The position numbers and the translations under genes are program-made. From assembly GCA_948891265.1 (NCBI GenBank), contig CAQUBD010000029.1:1-21061 (forward strand): a stretch of DNA of 21,061 nt. The letters are read 5' to 3'. This document shows positions 13,871 to 21,061 of the stretch, one piece after another. The notes below the pieces were generated by a model. That model had not been told where the DNA came from and searched no databases. It saw only the letters and a program-made list of their open reading frames with translations. Numbering within the stretch: the first letter of the stretch is position 1; every line of letters starts with the position of its first letter. Origin of the DNA: an uncultured Clostridia bacterium. GTDB lineage: Bacteria > Bacillota > Clostridia > TANB77 > CAG-508.

Positions 13871-14083
13871 CTTTTATCCTCCCTATGTTCAATTTATAAA
13901 AAGTATATTATCATAAAAGTTTTCTATTTTCAACAAATTTCGCCTAAAATTTTTAAGAGTTTTAAATTACTTTTCATGCCTCGTCTTTGTTCGCCCGCGA
14001 AAAATTGTTAATCAATTTTTCTGTGGAATGTATTTATAATATAATATAAGACCTTCAATTTCTTGAAAGTCTTACATTATGTA
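13871..14083. other. Intergenic region with the terminator of the 14084-16891 operon
   Basis: AAGACCTTCAA (14048-14058) and TTGAAAGTCTT (14063-14073) form an 11-bp stem with one G-U pair just past the minus-strand stop at 14084. A second inverted repeat, AAAAATTG-ttaat-CAATTTTT, lies at about 14004-14024. No gene is seen. Confidence 0.6.
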
Positions 14084-14413
14084 TTATGCCAATTTAGATT
14101 GTATATCTACAATTCTATTCTTGTATATTTGTATTGATTGCTTAGTTTTTTCAATTTGTTTTTCATATAATTGACTTAACAAATTAAAATCTTTTTCTGA
14201 TAAATCTTCTTCTTCAATTAATCCTGCTTTAAAATCTTTTTGCAATTTTAAAATTCTTTTTTCTTCCTCATTATCTACAACTATTTCATCTTTAAAGTTA
14301 GTATTTTTTTGTAATTTCATATTTGGCTCTATATATTCTTTTGGAGCTTCTATATATTGTTGTTTATTTATTACAAATATATTCCTAAAAAAATTCTTTA
14401 TTTTTTCTAGCAT
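14084..14413 (-). CDS. Small coiled-coil protein of unknown function
   Basis: A 109-aa protein I do not recognise. It has a short basic, hydrophobic N-terminus (MLEKIKNFFRNIFVINKQQ), an acidic middle, and a helical C-terminal half (EEKRILKLQKDFKAGLIEEE then DLSEKDFNLLSQLYEKQIEK). There is no signal peptide or full membrane helix. Its ribosome binding site AGGAGG overlaps the TAG stop of the upstream 822-aa gene, with only nine bases between the two genes, so they are co-transcribed and translationally coupled. The two probably act together. Confidence 0.7.
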   Translation of the reverse strand: MLEKIKNFFRNIFVINKQQYIEAPKEYIEPNMKLQKNTNFKDEIVVDNEEEKRILKLQKDFKAGLIEEEDLSEKDFNLLSQLYEKQIEKTKQSIQIYKNRIVDIQSKLA

Positions 14414-14422
14414 TTTTACCTC

Positions 14423-16891
14423 CTACAATTCTTGTTCGTTTTTCTCTGGTAATTGTTTTTCATATTGTTCACATAGTTCTTTTGCTTGTTGCTCTTTTGC
14501 TTGTAAGTGTGTTAATTCACCATCCAATTCTCCAATACTTTTTTTACCCATTGCAATCAATCTTTCTCTGTAAGCTTTTCTTTTAGCATCTCTTTCTTCT
14601 CTTTTCTTTTGCCCTAAACTTTTCTTTTTAGCTGGACTATTAGCAATCATTTTTTCTCTTGCTTCTTTTTGTTTTTCTATTCTTTCTTGTTTTTGTATTT
14701 TTAATTGTTCAACTTCTAATTCTGTAAATCTATATTTATTCGGACTTTTATTTCTATCAAAAGATGCTCCTCCTGTAACTGCCTTTTCTCCACCTACAGA
14801 AGCCATTTCTTGATTTATAAAATCTACCATATTTTTATCTCTATTTTTTACAGCTTCTGCAAATTTCTTTGCATCTTCATTATATAAATATTTATATGCT
14901 TCCCATACTTGTGATCCTCTTATATTCATATCATCTAAACCTAGTAAAAGCATAAATCCTGCCTCATCTGATTCCATAAGTTTAGTTATTCCAACTATTG
15001 CACCAGGTACACCTTCAGAAATTTTATAAATAGTATCAAGCATTGTATCTCCTAATTCTATTTTAGGTCTTGCAGTTGGATCATCTGGTAACATATCTCT
15101 GTCAAAGAAACTTAATCCACTACCTTTAAATGAGAATATATCTTGTTCTTGTTTTCTTCTATTTTCGACACATTCAACACTTGGTATTTGTAATCCAAAA
15201 TTGTTATCTTTTGCATATTTTACTAATTCGTATCTAATTCTTTTTTCATCAAAAGAAATTTCTCTATTTGATATTTTATTGTCTAATACTTCAATCTTTT
15301 CTAAAATATCCTTTGGTTTTGCATATATGCATTTTCCTTTAGCCCCAGAATAATCTCCAACATATACAAAATCTTTTTGCAGATATAACATTCCCATTTC
15401 ATAGTCTTTTCCCATATCATGTAATTCTTCTTTTATTAAATCATTTAATCTTATTACTTGTCTTTCAGTAACCATTTCTGAATATTTATCTTCAACTTTT
15501 TTAAGAATCCTTGCTTTCATTCCCTCTTTGTCTTCATACTCTTCGCCATATATATTTAATAAAGCTGCTGCTATTGTTTCTGTTCTAATATGATCTATTT
15601 CTACTTCTGGAATAGATATATCAATTCCTTCAATTCCATTTTCAGTAATATATCTTCTTAATGCTTCTTTTTGCTTATTTGCTTTTTCAACCTCAAAATA
15701 TCCACTTGAAAAGGCATCTGTATAAGATAATTCCTTGATTCTTCCCATAACTATTCTGTATTCATCTGTTATATATTCTGGTGTACCATAAGCAATATCT
15801 GGACTAAATTCATCTTTTTTTATAATGTTATCATCATTTATATGTAGATATAAATCCATATATCTACCATTTGCGACTCTTTTTACTGTTTCTAACTCTC
15901 CAAAGTTAAATAAAGTTAAATTCATTATTTTTGAATAATTCTTTTGTATTTCAGTTTCAAATTCTTCTGTCATATCATTTGAGATTGCTCCATTTTCATT
16001 CAATACTCTATTTATATAAGTTGCAACACCTTGTACTTTATTTATATCTATTGGTAATTCTTCAAGAACATCTTTATCTTGTATTTCAATCTCATTTTTT
16101 TCTGCATATGTAATGTACGCATTCTTTAATTCTCTTTCATCATTAAGAAAAAAGTCTTTGCCATTACTTTTTTGTTCTTGAAATAAGGTTTTACTATACA
16201 AATCATATATTCTTTGATTTATTGCTTCTGGAGAAGCATAAAATATATTACTGCTACCTAAAGTTGAATCTTCTTCTGCAACTAAACCATCTTGTACTGT
16301 TAATTGATAGCCAAAACAATTAAACTTTTCAGGATCTAAACCATATCTAATTGCCATTTCTGTTAATTCACCATTTTTTTGATGTATTAATCCATCTTTA
16401 TCAGCTACTTCTGTTACTTCTGAAAGGAAATTATTATATCCGTTACTTAATAAATCAAAATAATGCTCTGTAAAATATTGCCTTAATTCTTCTTCAAATG
16501 CATTTGTATCTATTTCTTCTAGTTCTTCTCCTCTTAATGTTATACCATCTAATATTCCGCTTCCATGTATTCTACTAGAAGGAATTTTAGCCCTTTTTGC
16601 ATAGATTGAAACCAAAGTATCAATAACATTTGTATCTATTTTATTTGTTTCACTTTCTTCTTTTATTTCTAAAGCCTCTTTATCTTGACTTGATAGCTCT
16701 GACAGACTTCTTGTATTTCTTAATATCTCTTCTTTGCTAATTGCAACCTCAAGAATATAGTCTATTTTTTCTAACTTTTCTGCTTCTGATAATTCTGTTT
16801 TTTGAATTTCACCATATTTTAAAGCAAAATCTCTATAAACTTGTTGTATTGCTTGTTCAACTTTCTTTTCTTCTGCATTATATCCAATCAT
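14423..16891 (-). CDS. Large protein of unknown function (822 aa)
   Basis: An acidic, mostly helical cytoplasmic protein with no family I can name. The N-terminal third contains alternating helices and GSGILDGITLRGEELEEIDT; the middle has DGLVAEEDSTLGSSNIFYAS and long charged helices. Around residues 600-700 there is a glycine/aliphatic segment (ISEGVPGAIVGITKLMESDE then AGFMLLLGLDDMNIRGSQVW). The C-terminal 120 residues are a lysine/arginine/glutamate coiled coil (QKQERIEKQKEAREKMIANS and onwards). There is no transmembrane segment or signal peptide. GGAGG lies 8 nt before ATG 16891, and a TATAAT-like -10 sits near 16923-16928. It contains no in-frame CGG in 822 codons. It forms an operon with the gene at 14084. 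Confidence 0.75.
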   Translation of the reverse strand: MIGYNAEEKKVEQAIQQVYRDFALKYGEIQKTELSEAEKLEKIDYILEVAISKEEILRNTRSLSELSSQDKEALEIKEESETNKIDTNVIDTLVSIYAKRAKIPSSRIHGSGILDGITLRGEELEEIDTNAFEEELRQYFTEHYFDLLSNGYNNFLSEVTEVADKDGLIHQKNGELTEMAIRYGLDPEKFNCFGYQLTVQDGLVAEEDSTLGSSNIFYASPEAINQRIYDLYSKTLFQEQKSNGKDFFLNDERELKNAYITYAEKNEIEIQDKDVLEELPIDINKVQGVATYINRVLNENGAISNDMTEEFETEIQKNYSKIMNLTLFNFGELETVKRVANGRYMDLYLHINDDNIIKKDEFSPDIAYGTPEYITDEYRIVMGRIKELSYTDAFSSGYFEVEKANKQKEALRRYITENGIEGIDISIPEVEIDHIRTETIAAALLNIYGEEYEDKEGMKARILKKVEDKYSEMVTERQVIRLNDLIKEELHDMGKDYEMGMLYLQKDFVYVGDYSGAKGKCIYAKPKDILEKIEVLDNKISNREISFDEKRIRYELVKYAKDNNFGLQIPSVECVENRRKQEQDIFSFKGSGLSFFDRDMLPDDPTARPKIELGDTMLDTIYKISEGVPGAIVGITKLMESDEAGFMLLLGLDDMNIRGSQVWEAYKYLYNEDAKKFAEAVKNRDKNMVDFINQEMASVGGEKAVTGGASFDRNKSPNKYRFTELEVEQLKIQKQERIEKQKEAREKMIANSPAKKKSLGQKKREERDAKRKAYRERLIAMGKKSIGELDGELTHLQAKEQQAKELCEQYEKQLPEKNEQEL

Positions 16892-17045
16892 TATACAACC
16901 TCCTTCTATTTATGTAACTTATATTATAGCATTTTACTTTTTACAACAATTATGAAAAACAAAATAGATTTGTAATAAAAATTTAATCTTTCTGTAATAT
17001 TTTCTTTAAAAGGAGTTCTCAAAAATAAAAAATTGAATACTTTAA

Positions 17046-17075
17046 TTGACTTAAGAACATATTATATAGTATAAT
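17046..17075 (+). promoter_or_regulatory. Strong promoter of a leader or small RNA
   Basis: TTGACT (17046-17051), an 18-bp spacer and TATAAT (17070-17075). The closest downstream ORF with a ribosome binding site is 370 bp away, beyond two terminator-like hairpins. Confidence 0.65.
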
Positions 17076-17081
17076 GTATTT

Positions 17082-17200
17082 AGAATACGTTAGCTGAACG
17101 ATACTTTTGTATTAGCGTCAGCAATATTTAGAATACGTTTGTATCTCGCTTTAAAAGTGAGATACTTTCTTTTTACACCTCTTATGAGGTGTTTATTTTT
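17082..17200 (+). ncRNA. Putative structured small RNA or attenuator
   Basis: From the promoter above to an intrinsic terminator there are about 115 nt without an ORF but with clear structure. ATTTAGAATACGTT occurs twice (17078-17091 and 17126-17139). Between the copies lies a hairpin (GCTGAACGATAC at 17093-17104 with GTATTAGCGTCAGC at 17109-17122). After the second copy comes GTATCTC (17141-17147) with GAGATAC (17159-17165) followed by T-rich sequence, then the terminator at 17175-17192. I do not recognise a known riboswitch or RNA family. It could be a free small RNA or the attenuating leader of the small gene at 17444. Confidence 0.5.
17175..17200 (+). terminator. Intrinsic terminator of the leader RNA
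   Basis: ACACCTC (17175-17181), TTAT loop, GAGGTGT (17186-17192) and the tail TTATTTTT: a textbook rho-independent terminator. Confidence 0.8.
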
Positions 17201-17351
17201 AATAATAAAATTGTAAAAAATTTTGAAAATCCATTTGCTAAAAACATACCAAAGTTTATATTTTTTTTAATAAATTTGGCATACTTTTTATTTTTGAAAA
17301 TGCAGAATTTTCAATGGTCTCAGGAGTTTAAAACTTCAAATAATTAGTCGA

Positions 17352-17389
17352 GGTAGAAATGTGATATCGAGAAATATCGCATTTCTACC
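17352..17389. other. Long inverted repeat upstream of the short ORF
   Basis: GGTAGAAATG-t-GATAT (17352-17367) pairs with ATATC-g-CATTTCTACC (17374-17389), about 15 pairs with one mismatch and a six-base loop. It lies about 45 bp before GGAGGTG and the ATG at 17444. It could be an operator or an RNA hairpin. The stretch 17200-17340 also holds a looser repeat around ACCAAAGTTTAT and AATAAATTTGGCAT. Confidence 0.55.
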
Positions 17390-17443
17390 AAAAACGTACT
17401 AATTTTAGTTTAAATTTTTAGTTTGATTTTGGAGGTGATTTTT

Positions 17444-17554
17444 ATGAGAAAATTTATAAATAGTGAAGAAGAAATTTCTTTAATAAAATTTATTGCAGAG
17501 TATCAGTATATAAATGTGAGAGATGCAAAATATTTTTTTAAGAGTAGTAGATAA
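17444..17554 (+). CDS. Short ORF, probably truncated winged-helix protein
   Basis: A 36-aa ORF with an excellent GGAGGTG about 7 nt before the ATG. The product (MRKFINSEEEISLIKFIAEY, then QYINVRDAKYFFKSSR) looks like the first two helices of a replication-relaxation-type winged helix of the sort encoded by clostridial elements, but it stops where the recognition helix should follow. The stop lies within a few bases of the 3' end of the convergent glycosyltransferase gene, which suggests the rest was lost in a rearrangement. The strong leader upstream argues that the gene was once regulated. The family suggestion is tentative. Confidence 0.45.
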   Translation: MRKFINSEEEISLIKFIAEYQYINVRDAKYFFKSSR

Positions 17555-17556
17555 AT

Positions 17557-18449
17557 TTATCCATTTCCTACACAATTAGATTCATATTGGGATATTCTTC
17601 TAAATTCAGCTAAACTGTTTTCTCCTTTTAGTTTTCCTTCTTCATCAGGTAAACTTGCAATATAATCGTAAAAAGCAGTTTCTTTAGCAATATTCCAAAA
17701 ATATTTACTATTCGGCATATCTTTAAATAACCAGGGTTTAAAAATTGTATAGTGAATTATTTTGGCATTTGATTTACTATATAAATATCCACTAGCATTC
17801 CAATACTCTTTTAAATATTTTATATTTCCTTTACAGATTCTATTAAAATAATCTTGATCTTGTGCAAATCTGTATTTTACAGTTTCAAGTAAATGCAAAA
17901 ATTTATCTTCAAATTGTATGTCTCTTAATTTTTGTAAGTTCATTAGCATGATTCCGGCATTAATATATTTTTTATAACTTTTCAAGCCTATTACTTTCTC
18001 CCCATAGTCTTTAAATTCACTATAATTTCTAAACCAATGTTCCGAAACAGCTCCTATTAAATAATTATTTATATTTACATTATATAATTTAGCAATATCA
18101 TCTAATATAACTATATCTGAATCTAAATATAATACTTTTTCGTATTGTGGATATAAATTTGGTATCAATATTCTATAATATGTAGCATTTGAATAATAAT
18201 CTCTAATAAGCAATTTGCCTTCTAATTTTTTTAAGCTTTCACTTACATTAACAAACTCTATTACTATATTCTCATTTTTATATTTCATTATTTCTTTTTG
18301 ATTTTCTTTTGTAATATTAGTATATAAAATTCTTAAATTATATATATTTGATTTATTAATTTTTTTACTCAATGATTTTATTGTTACGGCTAAAAATGGT
18401 ATATATGCATCATCTACTGCAAAAATATTGGTATTTCTTTTTTTATCAT
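17557..18449 (-). pseudogene. Family 8 glycosyltransferase with a frameshift near its N-terminus
   Basis: A GT8-type sugar-nucleotide transferase (glucosyl/galactosyl class) probably acting on cell-surface glycan. Visible motifs are NATYYRILIPNLYPQYEKVL leading to LYLDSDIVILDD with the metal-binding DxD, INAGIMLMNLQKLR, and the late AKIIHYTIFKPW histidine region. AGGAGG and ATG 18449 start MIKKEIPIF, after which the frame breaks at a T5 tract (A5 at 18421-18425 on the plus strand). One more T would give IPIFFAVDDAYIPFLAVTIK and join the open frame at 18372, restoring 297 aa. The catalytic core is intact, and the missing N-terminal nucleotide-binding strand is essential in this family. The gene is therefore broken, phase-variable or mis-sequenced; the lesion is not of the CGG type. 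Confidence 0.7.
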
Positions 18450-18926
18450 ATAAATTCCTCCTTAATTTTACTATCTCTATATATTATACTAACACAAATT
18501 AACATTTTTTACAAATCAAACTTTATAATATTTTTCTTACATAAAAATATTATCAGAAAAATAAATTTGAGACACTAAAATTAACAAAAAACGCCTAAAT
18601 ATTTTTTGACTGTACTTTAAAACAATGTAAAATAAGAGTATATTGATAATGTTGTAATTTATTTTTCAACTATCTTCAGAATAAAATTCTGGAGCATAAC
18701 TGCTAAAATTGAGTTAGCTAATTTAAACTGTTATTTTGGAAAGAAGTTTAATTTGAATGTAATAGCAAGTCTACAAGAAACTTTTATACACATTTATAAG
18801 ATAATTATAAAACAGAGTCTGCAAATATTCTAGCAAATTATTTAAAAGTTGTATAATTTGTTTGACATTTTGTTTGAAATATAAAAAAATAAACAACTTT
18901 CAAAAACTGAAAGTCGCTTATTTCTA
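18450..18926. other. Long intergenic region
   Basis: No gene with start and ribosome binding site. A short plus-strand open stretch, DNYKTESANILANYLKVV, ends at a TAA near 18856 and may be the tail of a lost gene. The rest is AT-rich without clear repeats. Confidence 0.3.
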
Positions 18927-19001
18927 TGGCTGGGCTGGCTAGATTCGAACTAGCGCATGCCAGAGTCAAAGTCTGGTGCCTTACCGCTTGGCTACAGCCC
19001 A
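18927..19001 (-). tRNA. tRNA-Gln (TTG)
   Basis: A cloverleaf of 75 nt including an encoded 3' CCA. The acceptor stem TGGGCTG pairs with CAGCCCA, the anticodon arm CCAGA-CTTTGAC-TCTGG carries TTG, and the T-arm contains GTTCGAATC. Confidence 0.93.
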
Positions 19002-19012
19002 ATATATAAAAC

Positions 19013-19090
19013 TGGGGTGGAAGATGGGACTCGAACCCACGGTCTCCAGTGCCACAAACTGGCGCGTTAACCAACTACGCTACATCCACC
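19013..19090 (-). tRNA. tRNA-His (GTG)
   Basis: A cloverleaf of 78 nt including encoded CCA and the extra 5' G typical of tRNA-His. The anticodon arm CCAGT-TTGTGGC-ACTGG carries GTG, and the T-arm contains GGTTCGAGTCC. One acceptor pair (T-T) is mismatched. It lies 11 bp upstream of tRNA-Gln in the same direction. Confidence 0.92.
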
Positions 19091-19196
19091 ATGGCTTACG
19101 TGCTTGTCTTATTGGCACTTTTATATTTTAACTCATTTTAGCTAAGTTTGTCAACCCCAATTTTATATTTTTTTCAAATTACTACTAGTTAAGCTA

Positions 19197-20900
19197 CTAT
19201 TTATAAATTTCCTCTTTTAAGAATTCCCAGAAATTATCTGATTCCATACCTTTCTCCCAAGATGCAACTCCTCCTAGATTATAATTTCTAATTAATGAAA
19301 TTTTCTCTTTTAAAGACTTTTCATCTTCAATCCACATTTTTTTAGTATGTGCCCCATCTTTATATTCTACATAGTATTGTTTTAATTTATCATCCCATTG
19401 CCTGTCTATACCACTCGGAATTACCTTATCAATATTCTTCATTGAGACAGTAGTCTGTCTTATATAATTACCATTACTATCTTCAGTCCATAATCTTGTA
19501 TATAATGGAATCGCTAAAATTATTTTTTCACTTTCTATCTCTTCAGTATTTAAAAACTTTTTCAAACTTAATTCTACCCAGTCATATCCTGCTGTTGTTC
19601 CTGCTTTATTACTTGATGCTCCGTACTCATCATATGCCATAAATACTATATAATCTGCTACATGTCCTATTACATTCCTATCAAAACATAATGACCAAGT
19701 TTCTGAACCATCAGGTGCTGTTACATCAACAGAAACTACTAATCCCATATCTTTAATTTTCGGTGTTAATTCTATTATAAATCTAGAATACATATCTTTA
19801 TCTTCTTTTTTCATATTTTCAAAATCTATGTTTATTCCATCTAACTTATACTTAACACATACATCTACAATATTATCTATTAGTTCTTGTCTTTTATTAT
19901 AATCATTCATAATTTCTGAAGTTACAGTTAGCATTCCTTCACCAGAATTTTGAACCATTGGCCACACTTTATATCCATTACTATGTGCCCAGTTAATATA
20001 ATTTACTCCCTGTTCTCCTATGTTTTCTTTTAATATACCATTAGAATCTAGATAAAAAAATGCGGGTGATACTACATTTATTCCATCCATCTTTACTCCT
20101 GTTCTGTCTGGAGCTGTTGCAACTGTTGAATAATAGTCCCATACTAAATTTACTTTTCCTTCAATTTGTTTTTCTTTTACCATTTCTTCTCTTACAGTAA
20201 CTGTATTTGCAATCTTATTAGACCTTACATATCCCACTTTTCCATTTTCTGTTCTTACTTTTGTATATCCTTTTTCCTCTGATATTACAACAACATAGCT
20301 TCCCTTTTTTAGTCTATCAATCGTTTTTCCTATAACCTTTGTTGAAGATTTTACAGGAACGTCCTTAGTAATTATTGCTTTTTTCTGTTCCCTTGCTATA
20401 GAATCTATTGTTATTATTTTTGTATCTTCTATATATTTAATTTCTATTCCATATACATCTTTCAATTCCTTTATTGGTATATATACTATTCCATTTTCTT
20501 TTATTGCATGAGCATATGAATTTTTATTTGAACCATTTATAGTAATTCTATTTTCTTCTAAGCTGATGGCAGCAATTTTTGTATCATATGTCGTTATTAT
20601 TTGATTATTTCTTTCATCTTCATATATGTATTTATCAAAGAAATTTCCTAGATCTTGTTTAGATATATATATATTGTCTTCTTTTATTAATATGTCTTTT
20701 TTTAAATAGGAAGTTACATTCCTATTATTTAATACTAAATTAATATTTTTATTTTTGTCTAATATTATATAATCATTTGCTTTATATCCTATTATGCTAA
20801 TTACTATTAATGTTAAAACTATTATAAAAGCCCTTATTATCCTTTTTTTCTTTTTTTCAACTTCTTTCCTTGTTATTTTAACTCTATTTGATTTTTCCAT
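19197..20900 (-). CDS. Membrane-anchored SH3b / glycoside hydrolase family 18 protein
   Basis: A 567-aa cell-surface protein. After a basic N-terminus there is one transmembrane helix (about 21-39, IIRAFIIVLTLIVISIIGY). A copper-amine-oxidase-N-like stalk domain follows (about 55-165: NVTSYLKKDILIKEDNIYIS through YIPIKELKDVYGIEI). Then comes an SH3b domain (about 178-235, KGSYVVVISEEKGYTKVRTE, GYVRSNKIA) and a GH18 TIM barrel (about 248-567). The GH18 catalytic motif DGINIDFE (354-361) is intact with its Glu, and the barrel ends GGVASWEKG. This architecture is that of YaaH/SpoIVD-like and clostridial peptidoglycan N-acetylglucosaminidases, so cleavage of wall glycan is the likely role. AAAGGA precedes the ATG. 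Confidence 0.88.
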   Translation of the reverse strand: MEKSNRVKITRKEVEKKKKRIIRAFIIVLTLIVISIIGYKANDYIILDKNKNINLVLNNRNVTSYLKKDILIKEDNIYISKQDLGNFFDKYIYEDERNNQIITTYDTKIAAISLEENRITINGSNKNSYAHAIKENGIVYIPIKELKDVYGIEIKYIEDTKIITIDSIAREQKKAIITKDVPVKSSTKVIGKTIDRLKKGSYVVVISEEKGYTKVRTENGKVGYVRSNKIANTVTVREEMVKEKQIEGKVNLVWDYYSTVATAPDRTGVKMDGINVVSPAFFYLDSNGILKENIGEQGVNYINWAHSNGYKVWPMVQNSGEGMLTVTSEIMNDYNKRQELIDNIVDVCVKYKLDGINIDFENMKKEDKDMYSRFIIELTPKIKDMGLVVSVDVTAPDGSETWSLCFDRNVIGHVADYIVFMAYDEYGASSNKAGTTAGYDWVELSLKKFLNTEEIESEKIILAIPLYTRLWTEDSNGNYIRQTTVSMKNIDKVIPSGIDRQWDDKLKQYYVEYKDGAHTKKMWIEDEKSLKEKISLIRNYNLGGVASWEKGMESDNFWEFLKEEIYK

Positions 20901-20950
20901 ATTATATATCCTTTCACATTCATTTTAGCATGTATCAATTTTATATTGCC

Positions 20951-20979
20951 ATTTTAACATAACCGAAATCTTTTTACAA
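20951..20979 (-). promoter_or_regulatory. Promoter of the GH18 gene
   Basis: Minus strand TTGTAA (20979-20974), a 17-bp spacer, TAAAAT (20956-20951), about 50 bp before the ATG at 20900. Nothing else recognisable in 20980-21061. Confidence 0.45.
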
Positions 20980-21061
20980 CATTTTCTTTGTTTTTTAAGT
21001 TTCAGCTGTGACTAGTAAGTGAAAATGTCCCAAATTTTTAATTCGTTTGTAAATAAAAATG

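Noticed and set aside
18838..19074. 78-residue minus-strand ORF
   Set aside because: It reads through the two tRNA genes; no ribosome binding site or protein-like composition.

Overview
The window is very AT-rich. Strong GGAGG-type ribosome binding sites, sigma-A-like promoters, tRNA genes with encoded CCA, a Tn4451-type TnpV and a MobV relaxase point to a low-GC member of the Firmicutes, most likely an uncultured (gut-type) Clostridia. No gene here fixes a genus.

Positions about 54 to 13466 are one integrated, mobilizable element of about 13.4 kb. It splits a chromosomal glutamine-amidotransferase gene: the N-terminal part lies at 13462-13870 and the next codons at 1-55, both on the minus strand, and the reading frame rejoins exactly across the shared ATTGT. 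The element carries a large serine recombinase at its left end, a TnpV-like protein at its right end, a MobV relaxase with an oriT-like inverted repeat, a winged-helix replication-type protein, a DUF6076-like protein, two small HTH regulators and a DUF1016 (YhcG-like) nuclease flanked and pierced by copies of one palindrome.

The main cargo is a complete diversity-generating retroelement (DGR). A plus-strand operon (5099-6935) encodes a MutS-domain-I-like protein, Avd and a DGR reverse transcriptase. Facing it on the minus strand are a 147-bp template repeat (7157-7303), a structured spacer, and the matching variable repeat (7504-7650) at the 3' end of a pilin-like surface protein gene (7501-9082). 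TR and VR differ at 16 positions, and every one is an adenine in the template sense strand. This is the signature of adenine-specific mutagenic retrohoming.

The most unusual observation concerns the codon CGG. I found it in frame only five times in the coding sequence of the window, and at every one the family-consistent reading frame continues after a +1 shift, as though CGGN (CGGT four times, CGGA once) specified one residue or the C was skipped. The sites are in the RT (6806), the DGR target and its template (7603 and 7256), the second HTH regulator (9336), the amidotransferase (13852, a host gene) and probably the small protein at 4507-4968 (4566). CGT, CGC and CGA read normally as Arg. 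This suggests that CGG is unassigned or poorly decoded in this host and acts as a +1 frameshift signal. Shared mutation or sequence error remains possible.

Right of the element is chromosome: a two-gene operon of unknown function (14084-16891), a promoter-hairpins-terminator unit that looks like a small RNA or attenuator (17046-17200), a short RBS-led ORF cut off against a family 8 glycosyltransferase gene with a different (T-tract) frameshift, tRNA-Gln and tRNA-His, and a membrane-anchored SH3/glycoside hydrolase 18 protein.
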